36,752 bases of DNA from an uncultured Oscillospiraceae bacterium (GCA_900763675.1 CAAFLE010000099.1:1-36752), one strand, 5' to 3'. Counted from the first letter of the stretch, positions 25,481-34,148 are shown. Notes: generated from the sequence alone by a model not told the origin. Numbers and translations are program-made.

Positions 25481-27763
25481 TTGGAGAAGAACAACATTCT
25501 GAAAAAAATATCGCAGCAGATCGTTGATAAGCGCGTGATCATTATGATCGCGTTTCTCGCTGCCTGCGTTTACTGTGCGCTCTCGGTCGGGCGCGTCCGG
25601 GTAAATAATGACATTACGTCGTTCCTCCCGCCCGATACGGATACCCGCCGCGGGCTTACGATTATGGAAAACGAATTCACGACGTATGCCAGCGCCAACG
25701 TCATGCTTGCGAACACAACGTATGAGCGGGCGAGCGCCGTGGTCGAAGAGATCAAGGCGCTGGACCATGTGACCGGCGTCACATTTGACGATTCTCCGGC
25801 GCATTTCGTGGATTCTGCGGCGCTGCTCACGATCTCGTTTGACGGCGACAGCAGCGACGAGAACGTTATTGCTGCCATGAAGAACATCCGGGCGCTGACC
25901 GCCGGATTTGATACATATACCTCCTCGGACATCGGCGCAGACCTCCTCGGCGAGATCGCGCAGCAGATGGTCGGCGTTGTGGCGCTTGCCGCGCTCGTCA
26001 TTATGGCGGTTCTTCTTTTCACATCGCGCAGCTATTTTGAAGTCGTCATATTCCTCATTGTCTTTTGCGTTGCGGCGCTGCTCAATATGGGTACGAACTT
26101 CTGGCTGGGGGAGATCTCGTCCATCACCAATTCCATCGCCGTTATATTGCAGCTCGCTCTCGCCATCGACTATGCCATCATTTTCTCTCACCGCTATCAG
26201 GACGAGATTGAACGCTTTCCCACGGAGCGGGAGGCGCTGATCGAAGCGCTTTCCAAATCCATCATCGAGATTTCCTCATCGAGCCTTACGACGATCTCCG
26301 GTCTTGTCGCGCTGATGCTCATGCAGTTCCGGCTTGGCTACGACCTGGGTCTTGTACTGTCCAAGGGCATTTTGTGCAGTCTCATTACGGTGTTTCTCCT
26401 GATGCCGGGGCTGATCGCCACATTCTTCCGTCCGCTGCGCAGAACGGCGCATAAGAACCATGTGCCGGACATCACCGGCTGGGGCAGGTTTTTGATGAAA
26501 ACGCGGCTTCTCTTTGTCGTGATTTTTCTTGTCATCGTCCCGCTGGCGATCTGGTGTTCCAGTCGGACGGAATATGCCTTCAATGACGCGAGCATCGACG
26601 AGCTCAAATACTCCGAGAGCCGCGCCGCCGCACGGAAGATCACCAACACGTTTACCAACGATACGACCATCGCCGTGCTTGTCCCGAGCGGCAACTACGA
26701 AGCGGAAAAGCAGTTTCTCCGGGAAGCATCCGAACTCGACAACGTGAAAACCGTTACGGGTCTTGCCAACATCGAGATCGAGGAGGGCAGAGTGCTGACG
26801 GATTCCTATACGCCGCGGATGCTCTCCATGCTTCTCAACATTGATTATGAAGAGGCGGAAATGCTCTACGCCGCCTATGGAGTGGAAAATGGGCAGTACC
26901 AACCGATTTTCGGCAATGCGGAAACGTATTCCGTGCCGCTCATTGACATCTTCCTGTTCCTTTTTGAAAAGATCGACCAGGGCATCGTAACGCTTGACGC
27001 CGATTCGCAGGAAACGCTGGACAGCCTTCGCGGCGAGCTGGAGCGCGGTGAAGCACAGCTGCGCGGAGAAAACTGGGACCGTATGGTCATCACTGCCGAC
27101 GTGCCGGTCGAGGGAGACGAGAGCGTAACGCTGGTCAATGCGCTCCGCTCGCTCGCCGACGGGTATTATGGGGAGGGGAGCTGTCTTGTCATCGGCGATG
27201 TGACGAGCGCCAAGGAGCTTGCCGACACATTCAACGGCGATTCGCTCCTTATCAACCTGCTTACCATTGCGTTTGTGTTTGCCATCCTTGTGTTCACCTT
27301 TAAGTCCGTTGCGGGCGCAATCATCCTTGTTTTCGTTATTCAGGGCAGCATCTGGATCAACTTCACGTTCCCGTATCTGACGCATACCCGCGCTTCCTTT
27401 GTCACGAATATGATCGTGTCCGCCATTCAGATGGGCGCGACGATCGACTACGCCATCGTCATTATGAGCCGGTATCTTGATCTCAAAAAGCTGCATCCGC
27501 CGCGGGAAGCAATGGCGCACGCCGTCAACGAGAGCTTCCCGACGGTTATGACGTCCGGAACGATTATGACCGTGGCGGGCATTCTGATTGCCTACCGCGT
27601 GACGGACGTGTACATCGGGCATATCGGACTTGCCGTCGGACGCGGCGCGTTTATATCGGTCATTCTCGTTTTGACCGTTCTGCCGCAGCTCATCGTACTG
27701 CTTGACCGCGTGATTGAGAAAACCACATTCCGCAAGAAGGAGGCGGCACCGAATGAAACGTAA
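25481..27763 (+). CDS. RND/MMPL-family transporter
   Basis: This 760-residue protein has the two-fold RND/MMPL design: a first helix (18-37), a large outer loop (38-160), five helices (about 163-320), then a second helix near 345-365, a second outer loop and a last bundle of five. The proton-relay aspartates of the family appear symmetrically at D230 (LAIDYAIIFSHRYQDE) and D656 (ATIDYAIVIMSRYLDL). MMPL proteins export lipids, glycolipids or hydrophobic compounds by proton exchange; the substrate here is unknown. The start is TTG at 25481, which is seven bases after a GGGGGA site. Its last 11 bases overlap the next gene, which encodes a surface protein, so the two probably act together. Confidence 0.88.
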   Translation: MEKNNILKKISQQIVDKRVIIMIAFLAACVYCALSVGRVRVNNDITSFLPPDTDTRRGLTIMENEFTTYASANVMLANTTYERASAVVEEIKALDHVTGVTFDDSPAHFVDSAALLTISFDGDSSDENVIAAMKNIRALTAGFDTYTSSDIGADLLGEIAQQMVGVVALAALVIMAVLLFTSRSYFEVVIFLIVFCVAALLNMGTNFWLGEISSITNSIAVILQLALAIDYAIIFSHRYQDEIERFPTEREALIEALSKSIIEISSSSLTTISGLVALMLMQFRLGYDLGLVLSKGILCSLITVFLLMPGLIATFFRPLRRTAHKNHVPDITGWGRFLMKTRLLFVVIFLVIVPLAIWCSSRTEYAFNDASIDELKYSESRAAARKITNTFTNDTTIAVLVPSGNYEAEKQFLREASELDNVKTVTGLANIEIEEGRVLTDSYTPRMLSMLLNIDYEEAEMLYAAYGVENGQYQPIFGNAETYSVPLIDIFLFLFEKIDQGIVTLDADSQETLDSLRGELERGEAQLRGENWDRMVITADVPVEGDESVTLVNALRSLADGYYGEGSCLVIGDVTSAKELADTFNGDSLLINLLTIAFVFAILVFTFKSVAGAIILVFVIQGSIWINFTFPYLTHTRASFVTNMIVSAIQMGATIDYAIVIMSRYLDLKKLHPPREAMAHAVNESFPTVMTSGTIMTVAGILIAYRVTDVYIGHIGLAVGRGAFISVILVLTVLPQLIVLLDRVIEKTTFRKKEAAPNET

Positions 27764-30371
27764 CATCGCCGCATTTTTGTGCGTGCTGCTTCTGCTCGCG
27801 CTCTCGTCTCCGGCGCTTGCCGCCGACGCGGACACCGTGAAAATTTCCTCTGCGGACGATCTGCTGGACCTTTCCGCACGCGGTACGTCGGATGCATGGT
27901 CGGAAGGAAAGACCTTCGTGCTTACGCGGGACATCAATCTGACCGGCTGCGATTTTTCGCCGATCCCGCTTCTTTCCGGGACGTTTGACGGGCAGGGACA
28001 CAGCATTCTCGGCGTCTCACTGGATGGCGATGCCTCCACGCAGGGACTTTTCCGCATGGTGCTGAAATCCGGCGTGGTACGTGATCTCACGGTTTCCGGC
28101 ACGCTTCATGCGACCGGAAACGGCGAGAACATCGGCGGCATTGCGGGCGTGAACTACGGAACGATCGAAAACTGCCGCTTTGACGGCGATGTCCGTGCCC
28201 AAAAGACGGCGGGCGGCATTGTCGGGCTGAATGCCGAGGGGGCGATGGTGAGCGAATGCGAAACCACCGGCTCCATCTCCGCATATCACCGCTCCGGCGG
28301 CATTGCCGGAGAAAACCGCGGCGTGCTGGACAGCTGCGAAAACCGCATGAGCGTCAACACGGAGTACATCGCCGTGGAGGAGTCCGAGACGAAAAAATCC
28401 TTTGATATTTCCTCGCTTACCCTGCAGGAGGAAACCATTATTGATATTACCGATCTCGGCGGCATCGCCGGGCTAAACAGCTCGCTTATCAAATACTGCG
28501 ACAATGCCGGCGACGTTGGATACCCGCACACGGGGTACAACATCGGCGGCGTTGCCGGGCGGCAGAGCGGACGTATGATCGGCTGCACCAACGCCGGAGA
28601 GATCACCGGGCGCAAGGACGTCGGCGGCATCGTCGGGCAGATCGAACCGCATACGGCGTGGAACGTGACTGGTACCGGGCTTGCGGACGTACAGTCACAG
28701 CTCTACCGGCTCGACAGTCTGATGCAGACGACGCTTACCGATCTCGGCGACTCCCAGGCGCAGGCAAGCGCTCTCATGCAGGAGGCGCTGCGGCTGCTTG
28801 GCGACTGTTCGGACATCATCAGCGGAATGTATCCGGATATTACGCTCCCGACGCCGGGCGACGGCTCCGGCGAAGGCGGAGACACCGGAGAAGGCGGCGA
28901 TACGCCCGGCGGCTGGCTTGAACCGGACCCCGGCTCAAAGGATCAGTTGAACGACAATCTTCAGCAGATCGTCAGCATTCTCGGACAGATGACGGATGTG
29001 ATCGCGAGCGACACGGTCATCTCCGATATGCGGAACGTCATCTCACAGCTTATGAATGTCTCTGCATCCGTGATGAACATGATGTACGGACTGACAAACA
29101 ACGCCGTGCAGATCGAGGACGTTTCCGGCGATACGGAGGACGATGACGCCGTCTGTCTTGTAACGCAGTGCGAAAACTCCGGCGTCGTATCCGCCGATAC
29201 CAACGCCGGCGGCATTGCCGGGAATGTTGCGCTGGACATTTCCTTTGACCGGGAGGATCAGCTCAATCTCTCGTCCTCGCTGCTTGGCGCGGGAAAGTAT
29301 GAAATTTTCGCGAGAATTTCTCACTGCGAAAACCGCTCTGCGGTCAGCGCGTCCAAATCCTGCGCCGGCGGCATCGCCGGGCGGATGGAATACGGACTGG
29401 CGGCTTCCTGCTCCGCCGTCGGCGAGGTGAGCGCCGCGGAGGAATACGTCGGCGGCATCGTCGGGTACAGCTCCGCGTCGGTCTCCTCAAGCTATGCGCG
29501 GGTCAATCTCTCGGCAAAGCGCTATTCCGGCGGCATCGCCGGACTTGGGAGAGACATCTCCGAGTGCCGCGCCATGCCGCATTTTGCATCGGAAAGCGAG
29601 CTGCGCGGCTCCATCGCCGGTTATTCCGAAGGCGAGATCATGGATAACGTCTATTCCGACTGTACCGTCGGCGGCGTGGACGGCTTTTCGTTTACCGGAC
29701 AGACGGACTATATGGACTATACCGAGTTCGCGGAGCTTCCGGACACGCCGGAGTTTTTCCGCAGCATCGGCGTCACATTTGTGAAGGACGGAAAGACGGT
29801 AGAGACGATCGAAGTCCCGTTCGGAGGTTCGATCTCCTCCGTCCCGGTCATCCCCGACGAGGACGGAATGTACTGGCAGTGGGACGATTTTGACGGCGAC
29901 GCCGTCTACTACAGTCAGACGATCGAGGGCGAGTATATTCGCCCCGTGACGACGATCTCCACGGGTGAGGACGAACCTCTGTTCCTCGCCGAGGGCGTTT
30001 TTCGCGACGGACAGACGCTCCTTGCCGTTCCGTTCACACCGGACGCCGAGACGCTTGGCATTGACGCGGAAACGGTCCTCGCCGCCTATACCGTGCGCGT
30101 TTCCGATTACTCCGAGCCGGTCGGCGTCCGAATGCTCACCGGCGATACCGGGAGTCTGTATACGCTCTCGGAGGGGGCGCTCTCGCCGCTGTCCTATACG
30201 AGAGACGGAAGCTATATCGTGTTCCGTATAGATAACGGCGCGTCGATCGTATACATTGTGCACAGGGAATCGCGTGCCGGATGGATCATCGGCGGCGCCG
30301 TGGGCGGCGTTTGCATCGCTGCGGCAGCAGTTCTGCTTTGGCGCAAGAGAAAAAACGCAAAAAAGTCTTAA
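27753..30371 (+). CDS. GLUG-repeat surface protein with C-terminal membrane anchor
   Basis: This 872-residue secreted protein has a signal peptide (1-23, cleavage after ALA). The body contains at least ten GG[IV][AV]G repeats such as GGIAGVNYG, GGIVGLNAEG, GGIAGENRG and GGVAGRQSG, each usually followed some residues later by a cysteine (ENC, SEC, DSC, KYC, IGC). This is the GLUG type of beta-solenoid repeat found in bacterial adhesins and surface proteins. A non-repeat insert in the middle has a Q/L-rich helix and a glycine/aspartate linker (DGSGEGGDTGEGGDTPGG). The C-terminus ends in a hydrophobic helix and RKRKNAKKS, a membrane anchor instead of LPXTG. The ATG follows AAGGAGGCGGCACC inside the MMPL gene, which implies coupled translation. 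Its ligand is unknown. Confidence 0.82.
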   Translation: MKRNIAAFLCVLLLLALSSPALAADADTVKISSADDLLDLSARGTSDAWSEGKTFVLTRDINLTGCDFSPIPLLSGTFDGQGHSILGVSLDGDASTQGLFRMVLKSGVVRDLTVSGTLHATGNGENIGGIAGVNYGTIENCRFDGDVRAQKTAGGIVGLNAEGAMVSECETTGSISAYHRSGGIAGENRGVLDSCENRMSVNTEYIAVEESETKKSFDISSLTLQEETIIDITDLGGIAGLNSSLIKYCDNAGDVGYPHTGYNIGGVAGRQSGRMIGCTNAGEITGRKDVGGIVGQIEPHTAWNVTGTGLADVQSQLYRLDSLMQTTLTDLGDSQAQASALMQEALRLLGDCSDIISGMYPDITLPTPGDGSGEGGDTGEGGDTPGGWLEPDPGSKDQLNDNLQQIVSILGQMTDVIASDTVISDMRNVISQLMNVSASVMNMMYGLTNNAVQIEDVSGDTEDDDAVCLVTQCENSGVVSADTNAGGIAGNVALDISFDREDQLNLSSSLLGAGKYEIFARISHCENRSAVSASKSCAGGIAGRMEYGLAASCSAVGEVSAAEEYVGGIVGYSSASVSSSYARVNLSAKRYSGGIAGLGRDISECRAMPHFASESELRGSIAGYSEGEIMDNVYSDCTVGGVDGFSFTGQTDYMDYTEFAELPDTPEFFRSIGVTFVKDGKTVETIEVPFGGSISSVPVIPDEDGMYWQWDDFDGDAVYYSQTIEGEYIRPVTTISTGEDEPLFLAEGVFRDGQTLLAVPFTPDAETLGIDAETVLAAYTVRVSDYSEPVGVRMLTGDTGSLYTLSEGALSPLSYTRDGSYIVFRIDNGASIVYIVHRESRAGWIIGGAVGGVCIAAAAVLLWRKRKNAKKS

Positions 30372-30378
30372 TAAGTTC

Positions 30379-30407
30379 TTGACGAAACCATATTTCCCCT
30401 GTATGCT
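30379..30407 (+). promoter_or_regulatory. Promoter for the DUF1622 gene
   Basis: TTGACG (30379-30384), 17 bp, then TATGCT (30402-30407). It starts just after the stop of the GLUG gene. The transcript would begin near 30414, directly before a GC-rich hairpin. Confidence 0.65.
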
Positions 30408-30417
30408 TTATTTATTC

Positions 30418-30463
30418 TCTCCGGCGGTGCGTCCGCACAAACCGCCGGAGAAAAGTATTTTTT
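30418..30463 (+). terminator. GC-rich hairpin with T-run, either terminator or leader attenuator
   Basis: TCTCCGGCGGT (30418-30428) pairs with ACCGCCGGAGA (30441-30451), with an inner TGCG/CGCA helix in the loop. Six Ts follow at 30458-30463, but six bases after the stem. It could end transcripts from the GLUG gene. Since a promoter lies upstream of it, it would also sit at the 5' end of the DUF1622 mRNA. Confidence 0.6.
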
Positions 30464-30485
30464 AAAGCGGAAAGGTGAAAAGAGA

Positions 30486-30836
30486 GTGGAATTACTTCAT
30501 TGGGCGGAATACGGTTTAAAAATCTTTGTGCAGTTCGGGATTCTTCTGCTGGAAGCGACGGGAGCGGTCGTCCTTCTCATCTCCGGCGTGAAGAGCGTTG
30601 TCCGGCTGATAAAAAAACAGCCCCATGCCCGGCTTTCCATGGCGCAGGGAATCGCGCTTGCGCTGTGCTTCAAGCTCGGCGGCGAGATGCTTCGCACGGT
30701 GATCGTGCGTGAATGGAGCGAACTTCTTGTCCTCGGCGCTATTATCCTGCTCCGCGCGGCAATGAGCATACTGATCCACTGGGAGATCAAAATGGAAGAA
30801 AAACGGCTGTATGCCGCAAACGATCTGAATGATTGA
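30486..30836 (+). CDS. DUF1622 family membrane protein
   Basis: This 116-residue protein has three predicted transmembrane helices: about 12-36, 52-70 and 74-95. It fits the DUF1622 pattern, with an N-terminal helix rich in L, V and G, a short basic loop (KSVVRLIKKQPHARL), a LALCFKLGGEMLRTVIVREWSEL-like segment (split here across helix two), and a final ILLRAAMSILIHWEI helix ending in an acidic/basic tail. The family is widespread and has no known function. GGAAAGGTGAAAAGAGAG precedes the ATG-like start; the first codon is GTG. A perfect terminator follows, so it is probably a single-gene transcript. Confidence 0.82.
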   Translation: MELLHWAEYGLKIFVQFGILLLEATGAVVLLISGVKSVVRLIKKQPHARLSMAQGIALALCFKLGGEMLRTVIVREWSELLVLGAIILLRAAMSILIHWEIKMEEKRLYAANDLND

Positions 30837-30837
30837 T

Positions 30838-30873
30838 GTAAACTCTGCGGTTTATTAAACCGCAGAGTTTTTG
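30838..30873 (+). terminator. Intrinsic terminator after the DUF1622 gene
   Basis: TAAACTCTGCGGTTTA and its complement TTAAACCGCAGAGTTTT form a near-perfect stem of about 14 bp followed by a T-run. It starts two bases after the stop codon and insulates the next unit. Confidence 0.9.
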
Positions 30874-30906
30874 TATACAAATTCCAGATTTTCTCTCGAA
30901 ACGGTA

Positions 30907-30935
30907 TTGCTTTTCTGGGTACTATGGTATATAGT
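30907..30935 (+). promoter_or_regulatory. Promoter of the flavin oxidoreductase/reductase unit
   Basis: TTGCTT (30907-30912) and TATAGT (30930-30935) are 17 bp apart. The predicted start, near 30942, falls inside the 17-bp inverted repeat that begins at 30940, so a protein bound there would block initiation. Confidence 0.7.
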
Positions 30936-30939
30936 GCTC

Positions 30940-30956
30940 TTGTGGCTATACCACAA
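30940..30956. promoter_or_regulatory. Operator-like inverted repeat, copy 1
   Basis: TTGTGGCTATACCACAA: six-base arms TTGTGG/CCACAA around a 5-base centre. The same 17 bases occur at 36216-36232, and a close variant at 36359-36375. It covers the predicted transcription start. The core TGG-N5-CCA resembles sites bound by FadR-type GntR regulators, and a gene for such a regulator lies at 33436. Confidence 0.75.
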
Positions 30957-30977
30957 ACAACGAGATAGGGGCAACAT

Positions 30978-32088
30978 ATGGCGAGAGCAAAATACGAAAT
31001 CGTTGTCGCCGGCGCGGGCAACGCGGGTCTATCCGCGGCGCTTCAGTACGGGCGCATACCCCACAAAGAAAGTATTTGACGCGCTGAAGCTTCCGCAGCG
31101 GGCGCAGGACATCCTTGCCACGTACTGGTCCTACCTCGGCGTGGATATGGAGCATCTCGCGTTTATCCACTATGCCGCGATGGTACATAAGTACGTCTCC
31201 CGCAGCGCCTATATCCCGACCTATACAAGCCACGAGATCAGCAACGCCATGGTCGAGCGCTTCCGTGAGCTGGGCGGCGACGTGTGGTTCAACTGTCGGG
31301 CGGAAAATTTCCTGTTTGACGGTGATCGCTGCTGCGGCGTGCAGACCAATCTCGGAACAATCGAGTGCGATTCCGTTCTCGCCAACATCAACGCCGATAT
31401 TCTCTACGGAAAAATGATCCCGAAGGAGTTGATCCCCGAGCGGCAGAAAAAGCTTTCGACCGCCCGTAAGCAGAAATACGGCGCCCGCATGATGACGGCG
31501 TACTTCTGTCTGGATAAGACCGCCGAAGAGCTCGGCATCAAGGATTACTCGATCTTCCTGCCCGGCACGGCGGATTCCGCGGTGGAGTATAAAAACATTC
31601 TCAAGGGCATGGCAACGAACGATTACTCCATTTTCCTCTGCTACAATATCGCGAACCCTAAGGCGTCGCCGGAGGGAACGTGCATCTGCTCGTTCACGAC
31701 GTTCGGCTCGCCGGTGGACTGGAACGACTTGAAGCAGGAGGACTATGTTGCCTTTAAAAACGCGGTGGCGAAGAAATTCCTTGCCAGTCTGAAGGAGAAA
31801 GCCGGAATCGACCTTTCGGGCTGCATCGAAGAGGTTTCCGTTGCATCGCCGTAGACGTTTGCACGGTATCCCGGCACGCCGGAAGGCTCGGTATACGGTC
31901 ATGAGACGACCGACTGGGACGGCATGATGGCTCGTATGATGATGCTCTCCGTGGACTACCCGGTCAAGGGACTGCGTCCCATCGGCGCAGACGGCCCGCG
32001 TGGCGACGGTTACAGCGCGGCGTATATCTGCGGTCAGCTGATTGCTAAGCTCGCGCTCAAGGAGCTTGCGGAAGGAGGAACGAAATAA
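30978..32088 (+). pseudogene. Broken FAD-dependent oxidoreductase (phytoene desaturase-like)
   Basis: The gene starts at the ATG at 30978 (AGGGG site) and encodes a typical FAD-binding N-terminus, EIVVAGAGNAGLSAALQ. That frame runs into a TGA at 31077-31079. From about 31057 the plus-one frame continues with a well-formed middle and C-terminal part (KVFDALKLPQRAQDIL onward), so a segment between the nucleotide-binding fold and this part is missing; from the usual size of about 500 residues I infer a loss of roughly 120-180 residues. A TAG at 31852-31854 then interrupts the frame after EEVSVASP. The reading continues TFARYPGTPEGSVYGHE to GADGPRGDGYSAAY and stops at 32088, overlapping the next ATG. 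Relatives commonly have tryptophan at the TAG, so TGG to TAG is likely. Members oxidise or reduce lipophilic polyenes or related substrates. Confidence 0.85.
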
Positions 32089-33326
32089 TGGCGCTGAATG
32101 TGAAAGTCGGTCTGATCGGTCCCTTTGATATGCTCAAATTCAAGAACATGGCAAAGACCCGCGAAAAGGCGATACAGGCGGCTTCCGCCAACGAGATCGT
32201 TGCAGACTATGCCATTAACCGCAATGCCAAGGCGCTGCACCCGGACTACCTTTCCCTCGTCGTTGCGGAGATTCTTGACCACGGAAAAGCGGGCGCAAAA
32301 ACATTCGTGCTCAAAAATGCAAACGGCGGGTCGCTTCCGTATTTCCGCGCCGGACAGTATCTTTCGCTCAAGCTCGATCTGGACGGCAGCAGGGTTTCCC
32401 GCCCGTATTCCATCAGCTCCGGTCCGAAGGAGGCATTGGAGGGGCGTCTTGCCGTAACGGTCCGCGCCAATCCCGGCGGCTTTGCTGCCGACCGCATTCT
32501 TGCCGGTCTGAAGGTCGGCGACGCGGTCACCGCCTCAGCGCCCGAGGGACATTTCTATTATGAAGAGCTTCGCGACGCGAAGAACGTGCTTGCTCTTGCC
32601 GGCGGCAGCGGCATTACGCCGTTTCTTTCGATGGCACGCGCCATCCGCGACGGAAGCGAGAATTTTGCCCTGACGATCCTTTTCGGCGGCCGCACAAAGG
32701 AGAGCATCCTCTTTGCCGAGGAGCTGAACGCCATCGCCGCCGCGTGTCCGAAGGTGAAGGTCGTTCATGTTCTCTCCGACGAGGAAGCCGAAGGCTATGA
32801 ACACGGCTTCATCACGGCGGAGCTGACCCGGAAGTATGCGCCCGCGGAGGAATACTCCGTCTTCCTCTGCGGTCCCGAGGCCATGTATCGGTTCGTAATG
32901 CCGGAGGTGGAAAAGCTCGCCTTGCCGCGCCGTCTTGTCCGCCGCGAGATGCTCGACGTCACGAAGAACGTCGCCGCGCAGCCCGGCTATCCTGCCGGAT
33001 GCGCCGGAAAAACGTTCCGCGGCACGGTCAGACAGGGCGCGGAGGAATATGCCATCGACGTTGCCGCCGACGAGCCGATCCTTGTTGCGCTGGAACGCGC
33101 CGGCATCAAAGCGCCGTCCCGCTGCCGCAGCGGCGAGTGCGGCTGGTGCCGCAGCAAGCTCGTCTCCGGCGATGTGTATTGCCCCGCCGAAAACGAGGGA
33201 CGCCGTCACAGCGACGCTGTGAACGGATATATCCATCCCTGCTCCACGTTTGCGCTCTCCGACATTGTGATCGAAGTCCCCGGCGAGTTCTATAGAGTCA
33301 AGCATATAACGAAAAAGGCAGGATGA
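32088..33326 (+). CDS. FAD/NAD(P)H reductase with C-terminal 2Fe-2S ferredoxin domain
   Basis: This 412-residue protein has an N-terminal region (1-50) with no recognised fold, then a ferredoxin-NADP reductase module. The FAD motif is RPYSISSGP (105-113), and the pyridine-nucleotide motif is AGGSGITPFLSM (171-182) with CGPEAMY later. The C-terminal domain is a plant-type ferredoxin whose ligands are C346, C351 and C354 (CRSGECGWC) and C385. Such proteins pass electrons from NAD(P)H through FAD and the cluster to a partner enzyme. The start (TAATG) is coupled to the pseudogene upstream, which was probably its electron acceptor. The start has GGAAGGAGGAA before it. All key residues are present, so this gene is intact although its likely partner is not. 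Confidence 0.9.
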   Translation: MALNVKVGLIGPFDMLKFKNMAKTREKAIQAASANEIVADYAINRNAKALHPDYLSLVVAEILDHGKAGAKTFVLKNANGGSLPYFRAGQYLSLKLDLDGSRVSRPYSISSGPKEALEGRLAVTVRANPGGFAADRILAGLKVGDAVTASAPEGHFYYEELRDAKNVLALAGGSGITPFLSMARAIRDGSENFALTILFGGRTKESILFAEELNAIAAACPKVKVVHVLSDEEAEGYEHGFITAELTRKYAPAEEYSVFLCGPEAMYRFVMPEVEKLALPRRLVRREMLDVTKNVAAQPGYPAGCAGKTFRGTVRQGAEEYAIDVAADEPILVALERAGIKAPSRCRSGECGWCRSKLVSGDVYCPAENEGRRHSDAVNGYIHPCSTFALSDIVIEVPGEFYRVKHITKKAG

Positions 33327-33348
33327 AATCATTCGTCCTGCCTTTTTT
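33312..33348 (+). terminator. Intrinsic terminator after the reductase gene
   Basis: AAAAAGGCAGGA (33312-33323) pairs with TCCTGCCTTTTT (33336-33347), and the T-run continues. The reductase stop codon lies at the loop edge (33324-33326). Confidence 0.88.
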
Positions 33349-33372
33349 GTGGTCGTATTTTCATAGCCAGAC

Positions 33373-33401
33373 TTGATTTGCCGGGGAAGTCCGTGTATAA
33401 T
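33373..33401 (+). promoter_or_regulatory. Promoter of the GntR regulator gene
   Basis: TTGATT (33373-33378), 17 bp, then a perfect TATAAT (33396-33401). No copy of the 17-bp operator is present; only scattered half-sites TGTGG (33349) and ATAGCCA (33364) lie upstream of the -35 box. Confidence 0.8.
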
Positions 33402-33435
33402 CAAAAACGCAATTTTCGTATAAAAGGTGAGTATC

Positions 33436-34146
33436 ATGTCTACGGCAGAGGAAAATAACCGCAAGGCGAGTTTTATAGAAACCATGAAGCGCCGCATTCT
33501 CTCCGGCGAGCTGAAGCCCGGCGACCGCGTCCCGCCGGAGCGCGAGCTTGCGCTACAGCTCGGCATCAGCCGTGGGTCGGTGAATCAGGGGATGCTTGAT
33601 CTTGCCCGCATGGGCTTTCTGCGTATCGTCCCGCGCAAGGGCGCGTATGTTGCCGAGTATGTGAAGTCGGCAACGCCGGAGACGCTTGCCTCGATCATGA
33701 GCTACGATTCCGCGCTGCTCGACCGGTCGCTTTTCAAGGACCTGATGGACCTGCGCATTCTGATAGAGAGGGAGTGTACCCGCCTCGCCTGCGCGAATCT
33801 GACAAGCGAGTCTCTGGCGCTTTTGCAGGCGCATACGGATGCCATTTACGCTGCCGACGACGAGAAAGCGCCCGAAGCGGTGTACCTTTACCACAAATGT
33901 CTGACGGAGATTTCCCAGAACGTCGCATATTCTATGGTGTTCCAGAGCTTTGAAAAGATGATACGAAATCTCATCCGGGAGCATTATAAAAGCCGGGAGG
34001 AGTTTACCTCCAGCATCCCGAAGTTTCAGATGCTCACCGCGGCGATCTCCCGCCGGGACGCCTACGCCGCCGACATCGTTTTGCTGTCGCTTCTCGGTCA
34101 GGCGTCGGACTATCTGGGGAACCATCTGGAACAATATCACGGCTGA
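33436..34146 (+). CDS. GntR-family transcriptional regulator, FCD (FadR) type
   Basis: This 236-residue protein has an N-terminal winged helix (about 10-75) with the GntR pattern ILSGELKPGDRVPPERELA, then LGISRGSVNQGMLDLARMG and a wing RIVPRKGAYV. The C-terminal helical effector domain (about 85-230) is of the FCD type. One expected metal/ligand histidine is seen in YLYHKCLTE, but the usual EH-x-x-I motif near the end reads PKFQMLTAAI, with phenylalanine at the histidine position, so ligand binding may differ. The ATG at 33436 is preferred over GTG at 33427 because AAAAGGTGAG ends five bases before it. It sits between two transcription units that carry the same inverted repeat and is the natural candidate for binding it; this is inference. 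Confidence 0.9.
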   Translation: MSTAEENNRKASFIETMKRRILSGELKPGDRVPPERELALQLGISRGSVNQGMLDLARMGFLRIVPRKGAYVAEYVKSATPETLASIMSYDSALLDRSLFKDLMDLRILIERECTRLACANLTSESLALLQAHTDAIYAADDEKAPEAVYLYHKCLTEISQNVAYSMVFQSFEKMIRNLIREHYKSREEFTSSIPKFQMLTAAISRRDAYAADIVLLSLLGQASDYLGNHLEQYHG

Positions 34147-34148
34147 TA

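Noticed and set aside
27753..30371. Tandem DNA repeat array in the GLUG gene
   Set aside because: Repeats are seen at protein level (GG-x-x-G), but DNA units differ in length and sequence, so this is not a nucleotide satellite.
31852..31854. Amber codon read as pyrrolysine or programmed read-through
   Set aside because: The gene also has a large internal deletion and frameshift, no pyrrolysine genes are seen, and the position commonly holds tryptophan, one base from TAG.
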